A stretch of 64,000 bases of DNA from the NCBI RefSeq assembly GCF_029873635.1, contig NC_080420.1, positions 27,829,032 through 27,893,031 on the forward strand, given 5' to 3'. Below are positions 1 to 10,384 of this stretch, in pieces; positions within the stretch are counted from its first letter, which is position 1, and every line of letters starts with the position of its first letter. This DNA comes from Malania oleifera (lineage: Eukaryota; Streptophyta; Magnoliopsida; Santalales; Ximeniaceae). The translations under genes were made by a program, and so were the position numbers. The notes under the pieces are model-generated. The model was not told the origin of the DNA. It searched no databases and worked only from the letters and a program-made list of their open reading frames with translations.

Positions 1-2
1 TT

Positions 3-1700
3 TGTGGACATAACTACACTTTTTGGAAAAAACAAATACAAATCTATCTTCAACATATGGATGGGAAAGCTTGGGAAGTTGTTATGGATGGAGATCTAAT
101 TCCTACCAAAATAGCGGATGGAAAACAAATTCCTAAAGAGAAAAAGGACTTGACCGATATAGACTACAAAATGCTACAAATAAATTCAAGTGCCATAAAT
201 GCCTTGTATTGTGCTTTAGATGCTAATGAATTAAATAGAGTCATGGCCTGCAAAATGGCCAAAGAAATTTGGGACAAGTTAGAAGTAACTTACGAGGGAA
301 AGGTAGATGTTAGAGACAATAGGATTGACATGCTAACCAGTGAGTATGAAGCTTTCAAAATGAGTCCGGAGAAACAATCACTAGTATGTATACTAGATTT
401 ACGCACATAATAAATTCTCTAAGTGCCTTAGGAAAGACATATACCACCTATGAAATGATTCGGAAAATACTAAGAGGCCTTCCCTCTATATGGGAACCAA
501 AGGCCACTACAATAACTTAAGGTAGGAACCTTAAGACTACCTCACTAGATGAACTTATAGGTTCACTACTCACTTATGAAATGGCATTAAAAGAAAGAAA
601 CCCTGAACCTAAGCATAAGATGTCCATTGCCTTAAAAGCAGCTAGTGAAAACTCAAGTGAAGATGAAAGTGAATCTAGTGATCTAAACCAAGATGAATTA
701 GCATTCATCACTAAAAGACTTGGCAAGTTCTATAGGATAAATAAAAAGTTCCCTAGAAAGTTTAATAAAAATAAATTTGAAAAAGGGGAAATTAGTACGA
801 AAGAAAACAAAAGTAAAAATGACCCTCCTACATGTTATCATTGCAAGAAACTAGGACACATCAAGTCGGATTGCCCTTTACTCAAGAAGGATAAAAAGAA
901 GAAGAAAGAAGCCATAAGAGCTACATGGGATGATTCAAGCTCAAGCGAAATTGAGAACGAGTCAAGCAGACAAGAAATAGCGAATATGTGCTTCAAGGCA
1001 AATAACGAAGAGGTAAATTCTTACTACTCCTCATCAACGGAATCTAGTAACGATTCTTATGATGAATCGTGCGATAGCATGCCCTCCTATAAAGAACTAC
1101 AAGCTAAGTCATTGCTTTACAAAAAAGGTTTAGCAAAGTCTCCAAAAGAAACATAAACTTGAAAGAATAAAATGAAAAACTAATGAAACAACTTGAACTT
1201 TCTAAATCCATTGAAAAGGAGAAAGAATCTCATATTGAAAAGTTAGAAGAAAAAATAGAAGATAGGACTCAAGAAATAGTCAAAATATAAGTAGATGATC
1301 AAAATAAAAAGGATTTAGAAATAATTGAACCTAAGAAGTCAATAGAAGATAAAGAGAAATACATTTACAACTTTACCAAAGGTAAAGAAAATTTTGAAAA
1401 CATGATTGGACAACAAAAACTGCATGGAAATAGAGAAGGAATTGGATATAACGGAAAAAAAAAATAAAAGAAGTAAGAAGTCATTCATGGGATTTTGTTA
1501 AAGAAGCAAAGTACTATGCTAGTACTTCCTCAACCAATATACATGAACATACAACTTGCTACATGTTCAAGAATAAAGGACATATGATGTTTAACTGCCA
1601 ACTCAAAAGGAAATATGTTTTTTTCAAAATGAATGGAAAGTAAACAATGGAACTAGAAATAATTCAAAGAAAGTTAAGAAAATTTGGGTCCCAAAAACTG
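3..1700 (+). pseudogene. gag: copia A gag pseudogene (UBN2 region, two CCHC knuckles)
   Basis: Gag builds the virus-like particle and packages element RNA. The frame open at base 3 matches the start of the J and C Gag proteins (FCGxNYTFWK), so only about 20 residues and the start codon are outside the window. The capsid-type UBN2 region lies at about 150-560. The frame is lost near 370-400 and resumes further on. A stop near 517 replaces a Glu codon that J keeps. The open stretch 581-1156 carries the first knuckle CYHCKKLGHIKSDC (833-874) between Lys-rich and Ser/Asp-rich segments. Another frameshift near 1120 leads into a Glu/Lys-rich coiled coil (1160-1400) with further stops. A second knuckle at about 1558-1605 has lost its second Cys to Phe. 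At least four lesions, so a dead gene. Confidence 0.88.
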
Positions 1701-1734
1701 ACACCATGAATCCTTCATTGTAGTTGTGCTTTAG

Positions 1735-2571
1735 GACAACACCATTAAGGGAAAAGTGGTACTTGGATAGCGGATGTTCAAGACACATGACTAGAGATAG
1801 GACCAAGTTCACCACACTAAAACAAAAAGATGGGGTATACGTGACCTTTGGTGACAATTCCAAAGGTAAAATTGCTGGCATTGGTAAAATAGGTAAATAA
1901 CCCTCTTTTACAATTGATGATGCTTTGTTAATAGATGGTTTAAAACATAATCTTTTGAGTATTAGTCAATTAAGTGACAAAGGTTTTGAAATAATTTTCT
2001 AAGAAAGACAAATGCATTATTCAAAATCATAAAAATGATGAAGCCTTATTCACAGCTCATAAGGTAAATAACATATATTGTATAAATCTTGATAACCTAG
2101 TTAATCAAAATGTGACTTGTTTGGCTGCCATGAGTGAAACTACTTGGCTTTGCCATAGGAAACTAGGACATGCAAGCATGGACCTAGTATCTAAACTATC
2201 CATGAAAAATTTAGTAGAAGGATCGCCATATACAAAATTTATAAAAGATAAGGTTTGTGATGCATGCCAAAAAGGAAAACAAGTCAAGAAAAGTTTCAAA
2301 AAGAAGAATGGCATATCAACTAGTAGGCCCTTAGAGCACAAAGCTTAGGAGGCAAAAAATATGCCTTTGTGATTGTAGATGATTATTAAAGATATACTTG
2401 GGTATTATTCTTAGCAAATAAAGATGAAGCTTGTAACATGTTAATAACTCTATGCAAGAAACTACAAAATGAAAAAGGCTATAACATAACTAACATTAGG
2501 AGTGATCAAGGTAGAGAGTTAAAAAAAAAAATGTTGACAAATTTTGTGATGATCATGATATAAACCATAAC
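1735..2571 (+). pseudogene. pol: copia A protease and N-terminal integrase remnant
   Basis: The aspartic protease active site is visible as WYLDSGCSRHMT, with the DSG triplet at 1766-1774. It cuts the polyprotein in copia elements. The integrase zinc-binding (GAG-pre-integrase) domain follows at 2112-2348, with HRKLGHA and CDACQKGK supplying the His and Cys ligands; the usual LWH is LCH here. The integrase core begins at about 2350 with VDDY and RSDQGRE, giving the first catalytic Asp residues, but carries stops. The reading is cut exactly at 2571, where solo LTR B entered. Upstream frameshifts and in-frame stops (for example near 1897 and 2004) mean no functional product. Confidence 0.87.
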
Positions 2572-4438
2572 TGTTAGCCTAACAAGGCTTTCACCTCTTA
2601 TTTTGATGGTAACAAATGAAGGAAAGGTTTAATGAGTTGTGTGTTCAAGTAATGATGTTTTCAGGAAACTCAAAAGGCCAAAACCAACAAAGCTTCGAAA
2701 GATCACCAACAAGCTTAAAGGTGCTCGATGTATCATGAATTGATCAAAAAGGGAAGTTCAAAGACAGCTGAAGATGGAAAAAACTCAAAACTTAAAAATA
2801 ACCATGAAGTTTTCAAAGAACAAGAAGTGTTTAATTTGTTATGAAATCTTCATGTAAGTACTTCAAAGGTAAAAATGTAATTGTGAATGAAATGAAGCTC
2901 ATAAAGGGATATAGATGGACTTAGTGAGTTTATTTTAAAATCCCAGAAAGTATCTTTCAAAAGTAAGAAAGCAAGGAAGTTAGATATCTTTGAAAAAGAA
3001 AGAAGAAAACTGCATCTTTACTGTCGAGGCAACCGAGGTGAAAACCTTAGGCGACCGAAGATTTTTTCTGAAGAAATTTTGAACAAGCAGTGTGTCTTTA
3101 GGCACCTAACCCTGGATCTTCAGGCTCCTGCACCCACTTCAAGCGACCGAGGTTGCACTTTAAGCAATCGAAGTACGACAATGGGCATATTTTTCTAACT
3201 TCTAATTTTCAAATCTAATTGATTTGGGCCCCAATCTTTTTAGAAACTTGGGAGGCACTCCAAGTAAACTTGGGTAGCACGAATTTGAATGTTTTTCAAG
3301 CCTATAAATACATGGTTTATGATCTTCACATATACACCAAGCATTGAACATTCTTTCAAAATCTCTTTCACTCAAAGCTATCTTGCCATCTGCTTTAAAG
3401 CTCTAAGTTGCTGCAAAATTCCTGAGAAATTTATGAGTTTTTAAATCTTCTTTGAAGCATATAATTTAAGTTCTTGATCCTCATCAAAGAGAAGTAAACC
3501 GGTGATATTTACATTGAGATTCTTGCTTCATTCATTTGGTATTTGTAAATTGAAGTATATTAGTTTTTCAAAGTGTACTAATCATCTCTTTGTGAGAGCA
3601 TTCTTTGTACATATATTTGATTTTTATCTTGTAGATTGACGATTCCAAGGATTGTTTGGATTGTTGGCTAAGCAAGGGGATATTGCTTAGAGAGGCGGGC
3701 TCTAGCCTAATTGAAGGAGTGACCGAACAAGGGTACATCATTTGGAGAGGACGGCTTTAGCCTATTGAAGAAGTGTGTAAAGGTTTGTTATGCCCGGTAA
3801 AGGAATAGGTTTAGTGAATCCTTTGGTGGTTTACCAAAGGCGAGGACATAGGCTAGGTATGAGTCGAACCTCGTAAAGTTTAATTGATAATCATATATAC
3901 TACGTATATTTGGAAATCATGTAAACTTAAAGTCTAATTTTGATTTGGGTTGCGGAAACCAAAAGGGAGTACGTTGGTTAATCATATCTTGCAGAAACCA
4001 TGTGGGACTACGTTACTTGGTTAACATCCCAAAGATAAATTAACTAAGAGTTAAAATTAAATCTAAATTTTGGGAAGACTGTGGATATTGTGTTGATTGA
4101 GAAAGCCAATTTATTATCAAAGGGTTTGCATTAACAACAGGGTTGCACACGAAGTTAAAAAGCTGAGAATTTTTATTAAGTTGCAACATATATCTTGATT
4201 GAATGTTTTATGATTGTTTGGTTTGAATATTGTGCTTAATTGGTTGGTTTAATTAATTAATTGATTACTTATTTGGTTGAGCAATAGTATTATGGATTAA
4301 AAGAACTAAGTTCTTGTGTGATTGAACAAACAAGTCTAAAATTGAATAACCAAGAAGAAGTCCTCATAGGAATTAAAATAAATTTTTAAAATCCAATTCA
4401 CCCCCCCCCCCCCTCTTGGGACTGCACCTTGCTTTTCA
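2572..4438 (+). repeat. Solo LTR B (copia family), TSD ataac
   Basis: A 1867-bp solo LTR starting TGTTAGCC and ending TTTTCA, with the 5-bp target duplication ataac at 2567-2571 and 4439-4443. Removing it rejoins copia A integrase core sequence. It shares the terminal layout of the other copia LTRs here: CAAGGCTT and a TTTTGATG block near the start, a run of C then TCTTGGGA near the end. A TATA box (CCTATAAATA) sits at 3301-3310, with a motif array upstream (3026-3175). There is no internal region, so the element was reduced by LTR-LTR recombination. Confidence 0.93.
3026..3175 (+). promoter_or_regulatory. U3 motif array of LTR B (AGGCGACCGAAG type)
   Basis: About five imperfect copies of a GC-rich 11-12-mer (AGGCGACCGAAG, AAGCGACCGAGG, AAGCAATCGAAG and variants) in otherwise AT-rich DNA, ending about 125 bp upstream of the TATA box at 3301. 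Position matches the palindrome arrays of the other LTRs; here the half-site CGACCGA is less symmetrical. Regulatory role is inferred from position only. Confidence 0.6.
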
Positions 4439-4443
4439 ATAAC

Positions 4444-5020
4444 TTCTCAGCACCTAGGACTCCAAATAAAATGGAGTTGTTAAGAGAAGAAATAGAAATC
4501 TTCAAGAAATGACAAGAATCATGTTAAATGAATATGATTTACCTAAGTACTTTTGGGCTAAAGCTGTAAATACAGCTTGTTATGTCATAAATAGGTGTCT
4601 ATTAGATCAAGTCTAGATAAAACATCTTATGAACTATGGAAAGGTAGAAGACCCAACATAACTTACTTCCATGTATTTGGATGTAAAAGCTTTGTTCTCA
4701 ATAATAAAGATGATTTAGGTAAATTTGATGCAAAATCAGATGAAGGCATTTTGTTAGGATATTCAACAAATAGTAAAGCCTATAGGGTTTATAATAAAAG
4801 AACACTTACTATCATTGAATCCATGCATATAACTTTTGATGAATCAAATCACTATGTCAAAGAAATTAAGAATGATGAAAGAGAGTATATCTCACAAAAA
4901 GAAGAAAATCTTGAAATAAAAGAAGAAAACAATGATGAAACCTCAAATGAAAACCCCATAGAAAACCAAGAACTACCAAAATAGTGGAAATATGTTAAAA
5001 GTCATTCAAAAGATGAAACT
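4444..5020 (+). pseudogene. pol: copia A integrase C-terminal part
   Basis: Continuation of the integrase after solo LTR B. A degraded segment at 4444-4600 matches the APRTPQQNG-type region of copia integrases but is frameshifted, so the catalytic Glu is not readable. The open stretch 4595-4984 gives the conserved KTSYELWKGRRPNITYFHVF segment and GILLGYSTNSKAYRVYN, the typical end of the integrase domain before the acidic linker to RT. It ends at a stop at 4982. Joined to RT by a short linker with one stop. Confidence 0.85.
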
Positions 5021-5059
5021 CTTGGAGAACCATCAAAAGGAGTAACCACTAGAGCATCA

Positions 5060-6179
5060 TTGAAAAATATATGCAACCACTGTGCATTTTTATCTCAAGA
5101 TGAACCCATGAACATTGAAGAAGCCTTAAACGATGATTCTTGGATTATGGCTATGCAAGAAGAACTAAATCAGTTTGAAAGAAGTCAAGTATGGCAACTA
5201 GTACCTAAACCCAAGGAACATTCAATCATAGGAACTAAATGGAGCTTTAAAAATAAGAAGGATGAAAATGGGGTAGTTGTTAAAAACAAAGTTAGGCTAG
5301 TAGCACAGTGTTATAATCAAGAAGAAGGCATCGACTATGAAGAAACCTTTGCGCCCATAGCAAGAATGGAAGCAATAAGGATGCTCCTAGCCTATGCAGC
5401 CCATAAGGATTTTAAACTATATCAAATGGATGTAAAAAAGCGTGTTCTTAAACAGATATATAAATGAAGAAGTTTATGTTAAAAAATTTCCAGGTTTTGA
5501 AGACACGAAAAATCCCAATCATGTATTCAATTTAACAAAAGCTTTGTATGGATTGAAACAAGCTCCTAGAGCTTGGTATGAAAGACTAAGCAATTTTTTA
5601 CTCAGAAATGATTTTTCAAGAGGAAGGATAGATAGCACTCTATTCATAAAAACTAAAAATAATGATATGCTAATAGTACAAATCTATATTGATGATATCA
5701 TATTTGGTGCAACACATGAAGAATTATGTAAAGAATTTGTCACATGTATGCAAAGAGAATTTAAAATGAGTATGATGGGAGAGTTGAATTACTTCCTAGG
5801 GTTACAAATTAAACAATCTAAAAATGGAACATTCATAAATCAAACTAAATATATTAAGGATATGTTGAAAAAATTTGATATGGAAGAAAGCGAGCCCATA
5901 GGAACTCCTATGAGCACCTCAACAAGCCTTGACAAAGATGAAAAAGGAAAACAAGTAGACACTAAACATTGCCGAGGAATGATAGGAAGCTTATTATATC
6001 TAACAACAAGTAGACCCAACATCATGTTTAGTATATGCATGTGTGCCAGGTTTCAATCAGCACCTAAGGAATCACATCAGATAGTAGTTAAACGAAGACT
6101 CAGGTACTTGCGAGGGACACTTGATCTAGGCTTGTGGTATCCAAAGGAAACTGATTTTGAAATAATTAGCTATATATGA
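5060..6179 (+). pseudogene. pol: copia A reverse transcriptase (RVT_2), frameshifted
   Basis: Copia-type RT that would copy element RNA to DNA. Starts with [22 protein letters not shown] and VWQLVPKP, the usual N-terminus, then [24 protein letters not shown] and YQMDVK. An extra A in the run at about 5434-5440 shifts the frame just before FLN; the rest reads on in the overlapping frame 5442-6179. That part carries the catalytic YIDD at 5685-5696, LTKALYGLKQAPRAWYERL, GELNYFLGLQIKQ and LLYLTTSRPNI. Only one indel separates this from a full RT, so it decayed relatively late compared with the gag and integrase parts. Confidence 0.92.
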
Positions 6180-6466
6180 ACCAACAGTTAAGAGATTTCA
6201 AAATTCAATATCAAGCAATTCTAATAAGGTGCGACAACACAAGTTCCATAAATATTTCAAAAAATCTAGTATTTCACTCAAGAACAAAACATATTGACAT
6301 AAGACATCACTTCTTGAGAGATCACGTACAAAATGAGGAAATAATTCTAAAATTCGTCAATACAAATGATCAATTAGTGGACATATTCACAAAACCACTC
6401 TCTGAGGATCGATTTATATTCATTAGACGAGAATTAGGAATGATGCATGTTCAAGATGTTGTGTGA
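6176..6466 (+). pseudogene. pol: copia A RNase H C-terminal remnant with core deletion
   Basis: The 96-codon stretch gives CDNTSSINISKN, HSRTKHIDIRHHFLRDHV and QLVDIFTKPLSEDRF, the conserved C-terminal half of copia RNase H. RT sequence ends at ISYI just before it. The roughly 60-70 residues that normally lie between (including the YxDADxAG and LSTAEAEY catalytic regions) are missing at about 6172-6176. So the RNase H active site is deleted. The gene ends with the usual stop at the end of pol. Confidence 0.86.
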
Positions 6467-6486
6467 AGAAGTTTTTTTTTTTTTAA

Positions 6487-6785
6487 ATGTGCTTGGCAGG
6501 CGACTACCATACTACTAACTTGGTGCCTTTTGGGTTGACAGGCACCTGCCTCCTCGTGGCAGGCAACTTCCTCGCGGTGGATAAGGGTTTAAAACCTTAT
6601 TATGTTTCATTTTAAATAGCCTTCAGGCGCCTTCCACTTTTCCTCTCACTCTAATTCCTCTAATTCCTACTCTTATTCAAGCCTATTTCTCCTCCAAATC
6701 CATCCAAAATCAGGATCCAAACCCAAAACCTAAATCATTCTCACCAAATTCCTAGGGTTTCTTATATTCAAATCTCAAAACAAAC
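6487..6785 (+). promoter_or_regulatory. Internal promoter-like module upstream of ORF3 of copia A
   Basis: Between the end of pol and the ORF3 start lie copies of the motif GGCAGGCGACTACC, AGGCACCTGCC, GGCAGGCAACTTCC (6494-6570) and AGGCGCCTTCC (6623-6635). This is the same motif family found in A's own 3' LTR array (17017-17210). A TATA-like TTTAAATAG follows at 6611-6619, then a CT-rich, C-run leader and the ATG at 6786. The order array, TATA, pyrimidine leader, ATG copies the LTR promoter order. No transcript evidence is available. Confidence 0.45.
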
Positions 6786-6899
6786 ATGCCACAAAAAAAA
6801 TCGGTTGCTAACAAGGGTGCTTCCTCCTCCACATGCATCAACAACGATGAAGTAGAAAAATGGTTAGTAACTCCTCAAGTCAAAAATCTCTATAGAAAT
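6786..6899 (+). pseudogene. copia A extra ORF (ORF3), 5' piece
   Basis: ATG at 6786 opens a Lys/Ser-rich N-terminus (MPQKKSVANKGASSS) that runs to the site where element C is inserted (TSD gaaat at 6895-6899). Reading resumes at 15092 on the far side of C. Extra ORFs after pol are known in SIRE-type copia elements, where they have been called env-like; I see no signal peptide or membrane span here. A stop follows shortly after the junction, so the ORF was already dead or has decayed since. Confidence 0.55.
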
Positions 6900-9102
6900 T
6901 AAAAAGTAAGGTGTAGTCCCAATAGGGGGGTGAATTGGGTTTTAAAATTTCCTTTTAAATCTTTTTAGGAATTCTTAACTTATTGTTGATTCTTCAAACT
7001 TTCAGCAAAAACTTATTTCTTTATTTAAATCACAACCACACAAACATTCAATCATTCAAGTAATCAATCAACCAAACAAATCAACCACAATTTGAAAGCA
7101 AAAAACCAAACCAAGATTAAAATATACAGCACTTTGGGTAATGTAAGAACTTAAGATGGTTGTTTGTTTATATAAGTCCTATCGATATAAATTTAAACCA
7201 AGCCCTACATCAATATGTAAAGCTTGCTAAATATGTATAAGCCCTGTGTCAAAATTCACAAACACACTTCTTCCCAATGTTCAGCTTTTAAATAATCTTT
7301 CAGTTTAATAAGTTAAGGATGATCAACCAACGTAGTCCCTTTCGGTTTCCATAATCAATGCTGATCAAACCAAAACAAATTATCTTTCGGTCTATTTAAC
7401 AACCTAACACTTAGAATTCAAATTTTTGTAAAACATCCATGCAATTTATAAACTTTTCTGAAAAATAAAGAGTAAGGAAGAAAGAGAGAGAAACACAAGG
7501 TTTTACGAGGTTCGGCTTCAACACAACCTACATCCTCACCCTTGGAAAACCACCAAAGGATTCACTATCGTAGTTCGTTACAGGGCAGAACAACACCGAT
7601 TACAACACTCCTCTGTTATGGCTAGAGCCTGCCTTCTCCAAACGATGTACCCTCGTTCGATCACTCCTTTAATTAGGCTAGAGCCCGCCTCTCTAAGCAA
7701 TATCCCCTTGCTTAGCCAATGATCCAAACAATCCTTGGACTCGTCAATCTACAAGATACAAATCAAATATTTTTGTACAAAGAGTTGCTCCTCAAAAAGC
7801 TTATTAGTGTTCAAAAACTATATATTTCAATAAAATTCGCAATACAAAATTCAGATTGAAGCTCCAGAGACTTTTCACCATGGGATTCTTTCAATAGATG
7901 AAAGAATTAGCAATTATGGCTCAATATCAGTAAGAGAATCAGCAAGACTTCAGTAACTTCATGGAAGTTTTTGAGCAACCAAGAACTTTGATATTTTCAG
8001 AATGCTTGAGAGAGAGTTTGATTGATAAATTGATTTCTTGGTGTCCAAATCAATGTAACTTGAGGGTATTTATAGATGTAGAAAGGTATCTAGCTTGTTC
8101 CCCAAGTATACATGGAGTAGGGTCCAAATTTTATATTAATTTGGGCCTCAATTAATTTAAATTTCAAAATTATATACGTTAAAAATTTTGAAATTTGCTG
8201 CAAGCCAGACGACTATGTGATCTCTGGCTGTCGGGTGTCCAAGTATTTCAAGTATAAATTTTACAAATAGTAAGGTAGTAGTCATCTGTCATGGGGGAGA
8301 CATTTGTTTGTCATTGAACAACCAAGTTTTTAAAAATAACTAGAAGCGTCGCAATCGTCTTACAAAACCTACACAGTCGTCTTATTTTGCACTACCAGTC
8401 GTCTGTCAAGAACCTGACAGTCGTCTGTCATGCTTCTGTCTACTTGATTAAGATCCTTTAATATGTCAGTCGGTTGTCCATAGACAGACAGTCATCTGTC
8501 AACCAGTTGTTCCTCATTTCAAGATGTTTTTTATTTCTCTTCTTTGTTAATTTAGACTTAGAATCTCAATTTGTTTTTCTTTGAAAAATATGTTCCAATA
8601 ATTTAAAACTTAAGGTCTCTAAGTATGTCTTTGCCTAATGAGCTTCAAAATGAAAAATCATATTTGAACCATATTTGAAGTACTTACAAAGCTTGCCCTA
8701 AAGACTCATTTGATTCTTTTTTTCTTTAAGTTCTTTTTATTGCCGAGCTTGAATGATCCTGAATTTGATGTGAGCTTTCAATTCTTTATCTCTCTTGATC
8801 TTTCATCACTAATTGAAACTTTGAGATTCATTGATCTTTGAGCTCTCCATGTTGATCACTTTAGCTTTTATTCTTGAAGCTTTTTCTTTAATATCAATGC
8901 TCTCATGATCTTCAAGTTCTAATTCATGCCTCAAGCTTGATATAATCATCCTTATTTGAAGTACAAGCTTTCATGAATTCTTCTGAACACTTAACCTTGC
9001 ATTCATCATTGAATCCTGAAATAACATCACTTAACCAAAGCATGTTAAGATCTACTTGTTTGTTAGCATCAAAATAGGATGTTAAGCCTTGTAAGGCCAA
9101 CA
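6900..9102 (-). repeat. 3' LTR of element C
   Basis: 2203-bp LTR read on the minus strand from 9102 (TGTTGGCC) to 6900. The last dinucleotide has mutated from CA to TA. TATA box complement TATTTATA at 8067-8074. The C-run/TCTTGGGA-type block is near 6915-6935. The short open stretch 7961-8155 has a homologue at the same place in the other LTR (13944-14138) but runs antisense to the element and is not treated as a gene. Confidence 0.92.
8205..8500 (-). promoter_or_regulatory. U3 palindrome array of C, 3' LTR (CAGTCGTCTGTC type)
   Basis: About ten copies of CAGTCGTCTGTC and close variants (CAGTCATCTGTC, CAGTCGGTTGTC, CCAGACGACTA) in about 300 bp. The core AGTCGTCT/AGACGACT is near-palindromic. 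The nearest copy is about 130 bp upstream of the TATA box at 8067-8074 in element sense. Role inferred from placement. Confidence 0.65.
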
Positions 9103-9128
9103 ATCTCCCCCTTTTTGATGATGACAAA
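9103..9128 (-). promoter_or_regulatory. Polypurine tract and 5' arm of a conserved stem-loop, element C
   Basis: On the minus strand AAAAAGGGGGAGAT abuts the LTR start TGTTGGCC; this is the plus-strand DNA primer site. Just upstream, TTTGTCATCATCAAAA (complement of 9113-9128) can pair with TTTTGATGCTAACAAA inside the LTR (complement of 9059-9074) at 14 of 16 positions, leaving a 38-nt loop that holds the purine tract and the LTR terminus. Confidence 0.75.
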
Positions 9129-10384
9129 CAAGAAGCAAAAATTGGAGTGAGCTTTAAAAAGACTCCCCCTTTCAATAAGCATCATCTTAACAGTATTCGT
9201 AAGATCAATATTAATTTCAAAAACTCTTTTACAATCATGCTCATCACTTCATTAAGTTTATCAATCAATATCAAATACTTCTCCTTCTTTTGATATATAT
9301 TATGTTCATGCTCAATTTTTGCAATATCATGCTCAATTTTTGCTTAAAACTTCTCCCCCTTTTGACATCAATCAAAAGGAGAAAAAAAAAATGATTAAGT
9401 TAAAATAAAATCACATTTTGAGCATCTCATCAAACATGCATATCAAACATATGTACACACTCAATTTATTATTTTTCAATATAGCATGTGTAGTGTGTTT
9501 TAATGGCCATGTATATGAGTTGTAACATATTTACTAACAGCTTTTTCCCTTTGTGTCATTATTCAAGATACCAATTGTTGATTTTATGATACCAATTTAA
9601 AATTTAATTTATGATACCAATTGATTAATAGGGAAACAATCATAATATAAGAAATATGTCATAACACTCCCCTGAATTCAATACATTTACTTTTGTTACC
9701 AATTATGCTTTTATCATCCCATGTTTCAAAACAATGATCCACATCATGTATCAAATATCAATATCATGCTCATAGATATAATCATACTTGTCATGCTCAA
9801 AAACAAATTTAACTTTTAGATTGTGATACCAAGTGAGCTTTTAAATTTTGATTAAAATATTCATGGATACCAAAGTACTTTATAGATACCAAAGTCATTA
9901 TCACATCATGCATAGCTCATGGATACCAATATAACTATTATATCTTTCATAACTCATAGATATCAATATAAAGAGCAGTAAGTTTATCCATGTGATTCAT
10001 CAATACCATGCATGGTCAAGAATTAATCTCATATCAGAATTCATGCATAATCTCAATAATCTTAAGCTCAAATTTTCAACATAGTGAGCCATAAATTTTT
10101 AGTATAAGTCAAGTCAAGACAAGTCATACACATATAGCATATTGAAAACTAAGGTACTTATGTAATAAGTTCAATTTGATATTTTCTTAATAGTTTTTTA
10201 AGTTAAGCCTTGTAAAAAATCATCCTATGATTTTGGCCAACAATGCCATTTTGAATTTGTTATAATAAGCTCTTAAACTCATCTTTAAGTTTTTCTATTT
10301 CAACTAGTTCGATTGTTGATCATGAATTAAGTTACTTTCTCAATTTTTAAAGGGGAATGACTTAATCCATGGAGTTTTTCATTT
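9116..10384 (-). other. 3' non-coding region of gag-only element C
   Basis: No credible ORF. AT-rich sequence in place of pol. It holds seven copies of GATACCAA between 9567 and 9930 (plus strand), the same octamer as the primer-site/LTR junction complement at 12354-12370. A TGTTGGCC...CAAGGCTTA block on the minus strand at 10242-10205 imitates the LTR start, with a 20-nt inverted-repeat insert (AAAATCAT/ATGATTTT) in the middle. Element D has an equivalent region, so this is inherited structure and not random decay. Confidence 0.7.

Noticed and set aside
4399-4414. Poly-C run as an assembly error
   Set aside because: Similar C or G runs occur at the same place in most copia LTR ends here (6924, 12391, 18306, 21912, 36872, 37290), so it is a family feature, though exact lengths may be sequencing-sensitive.
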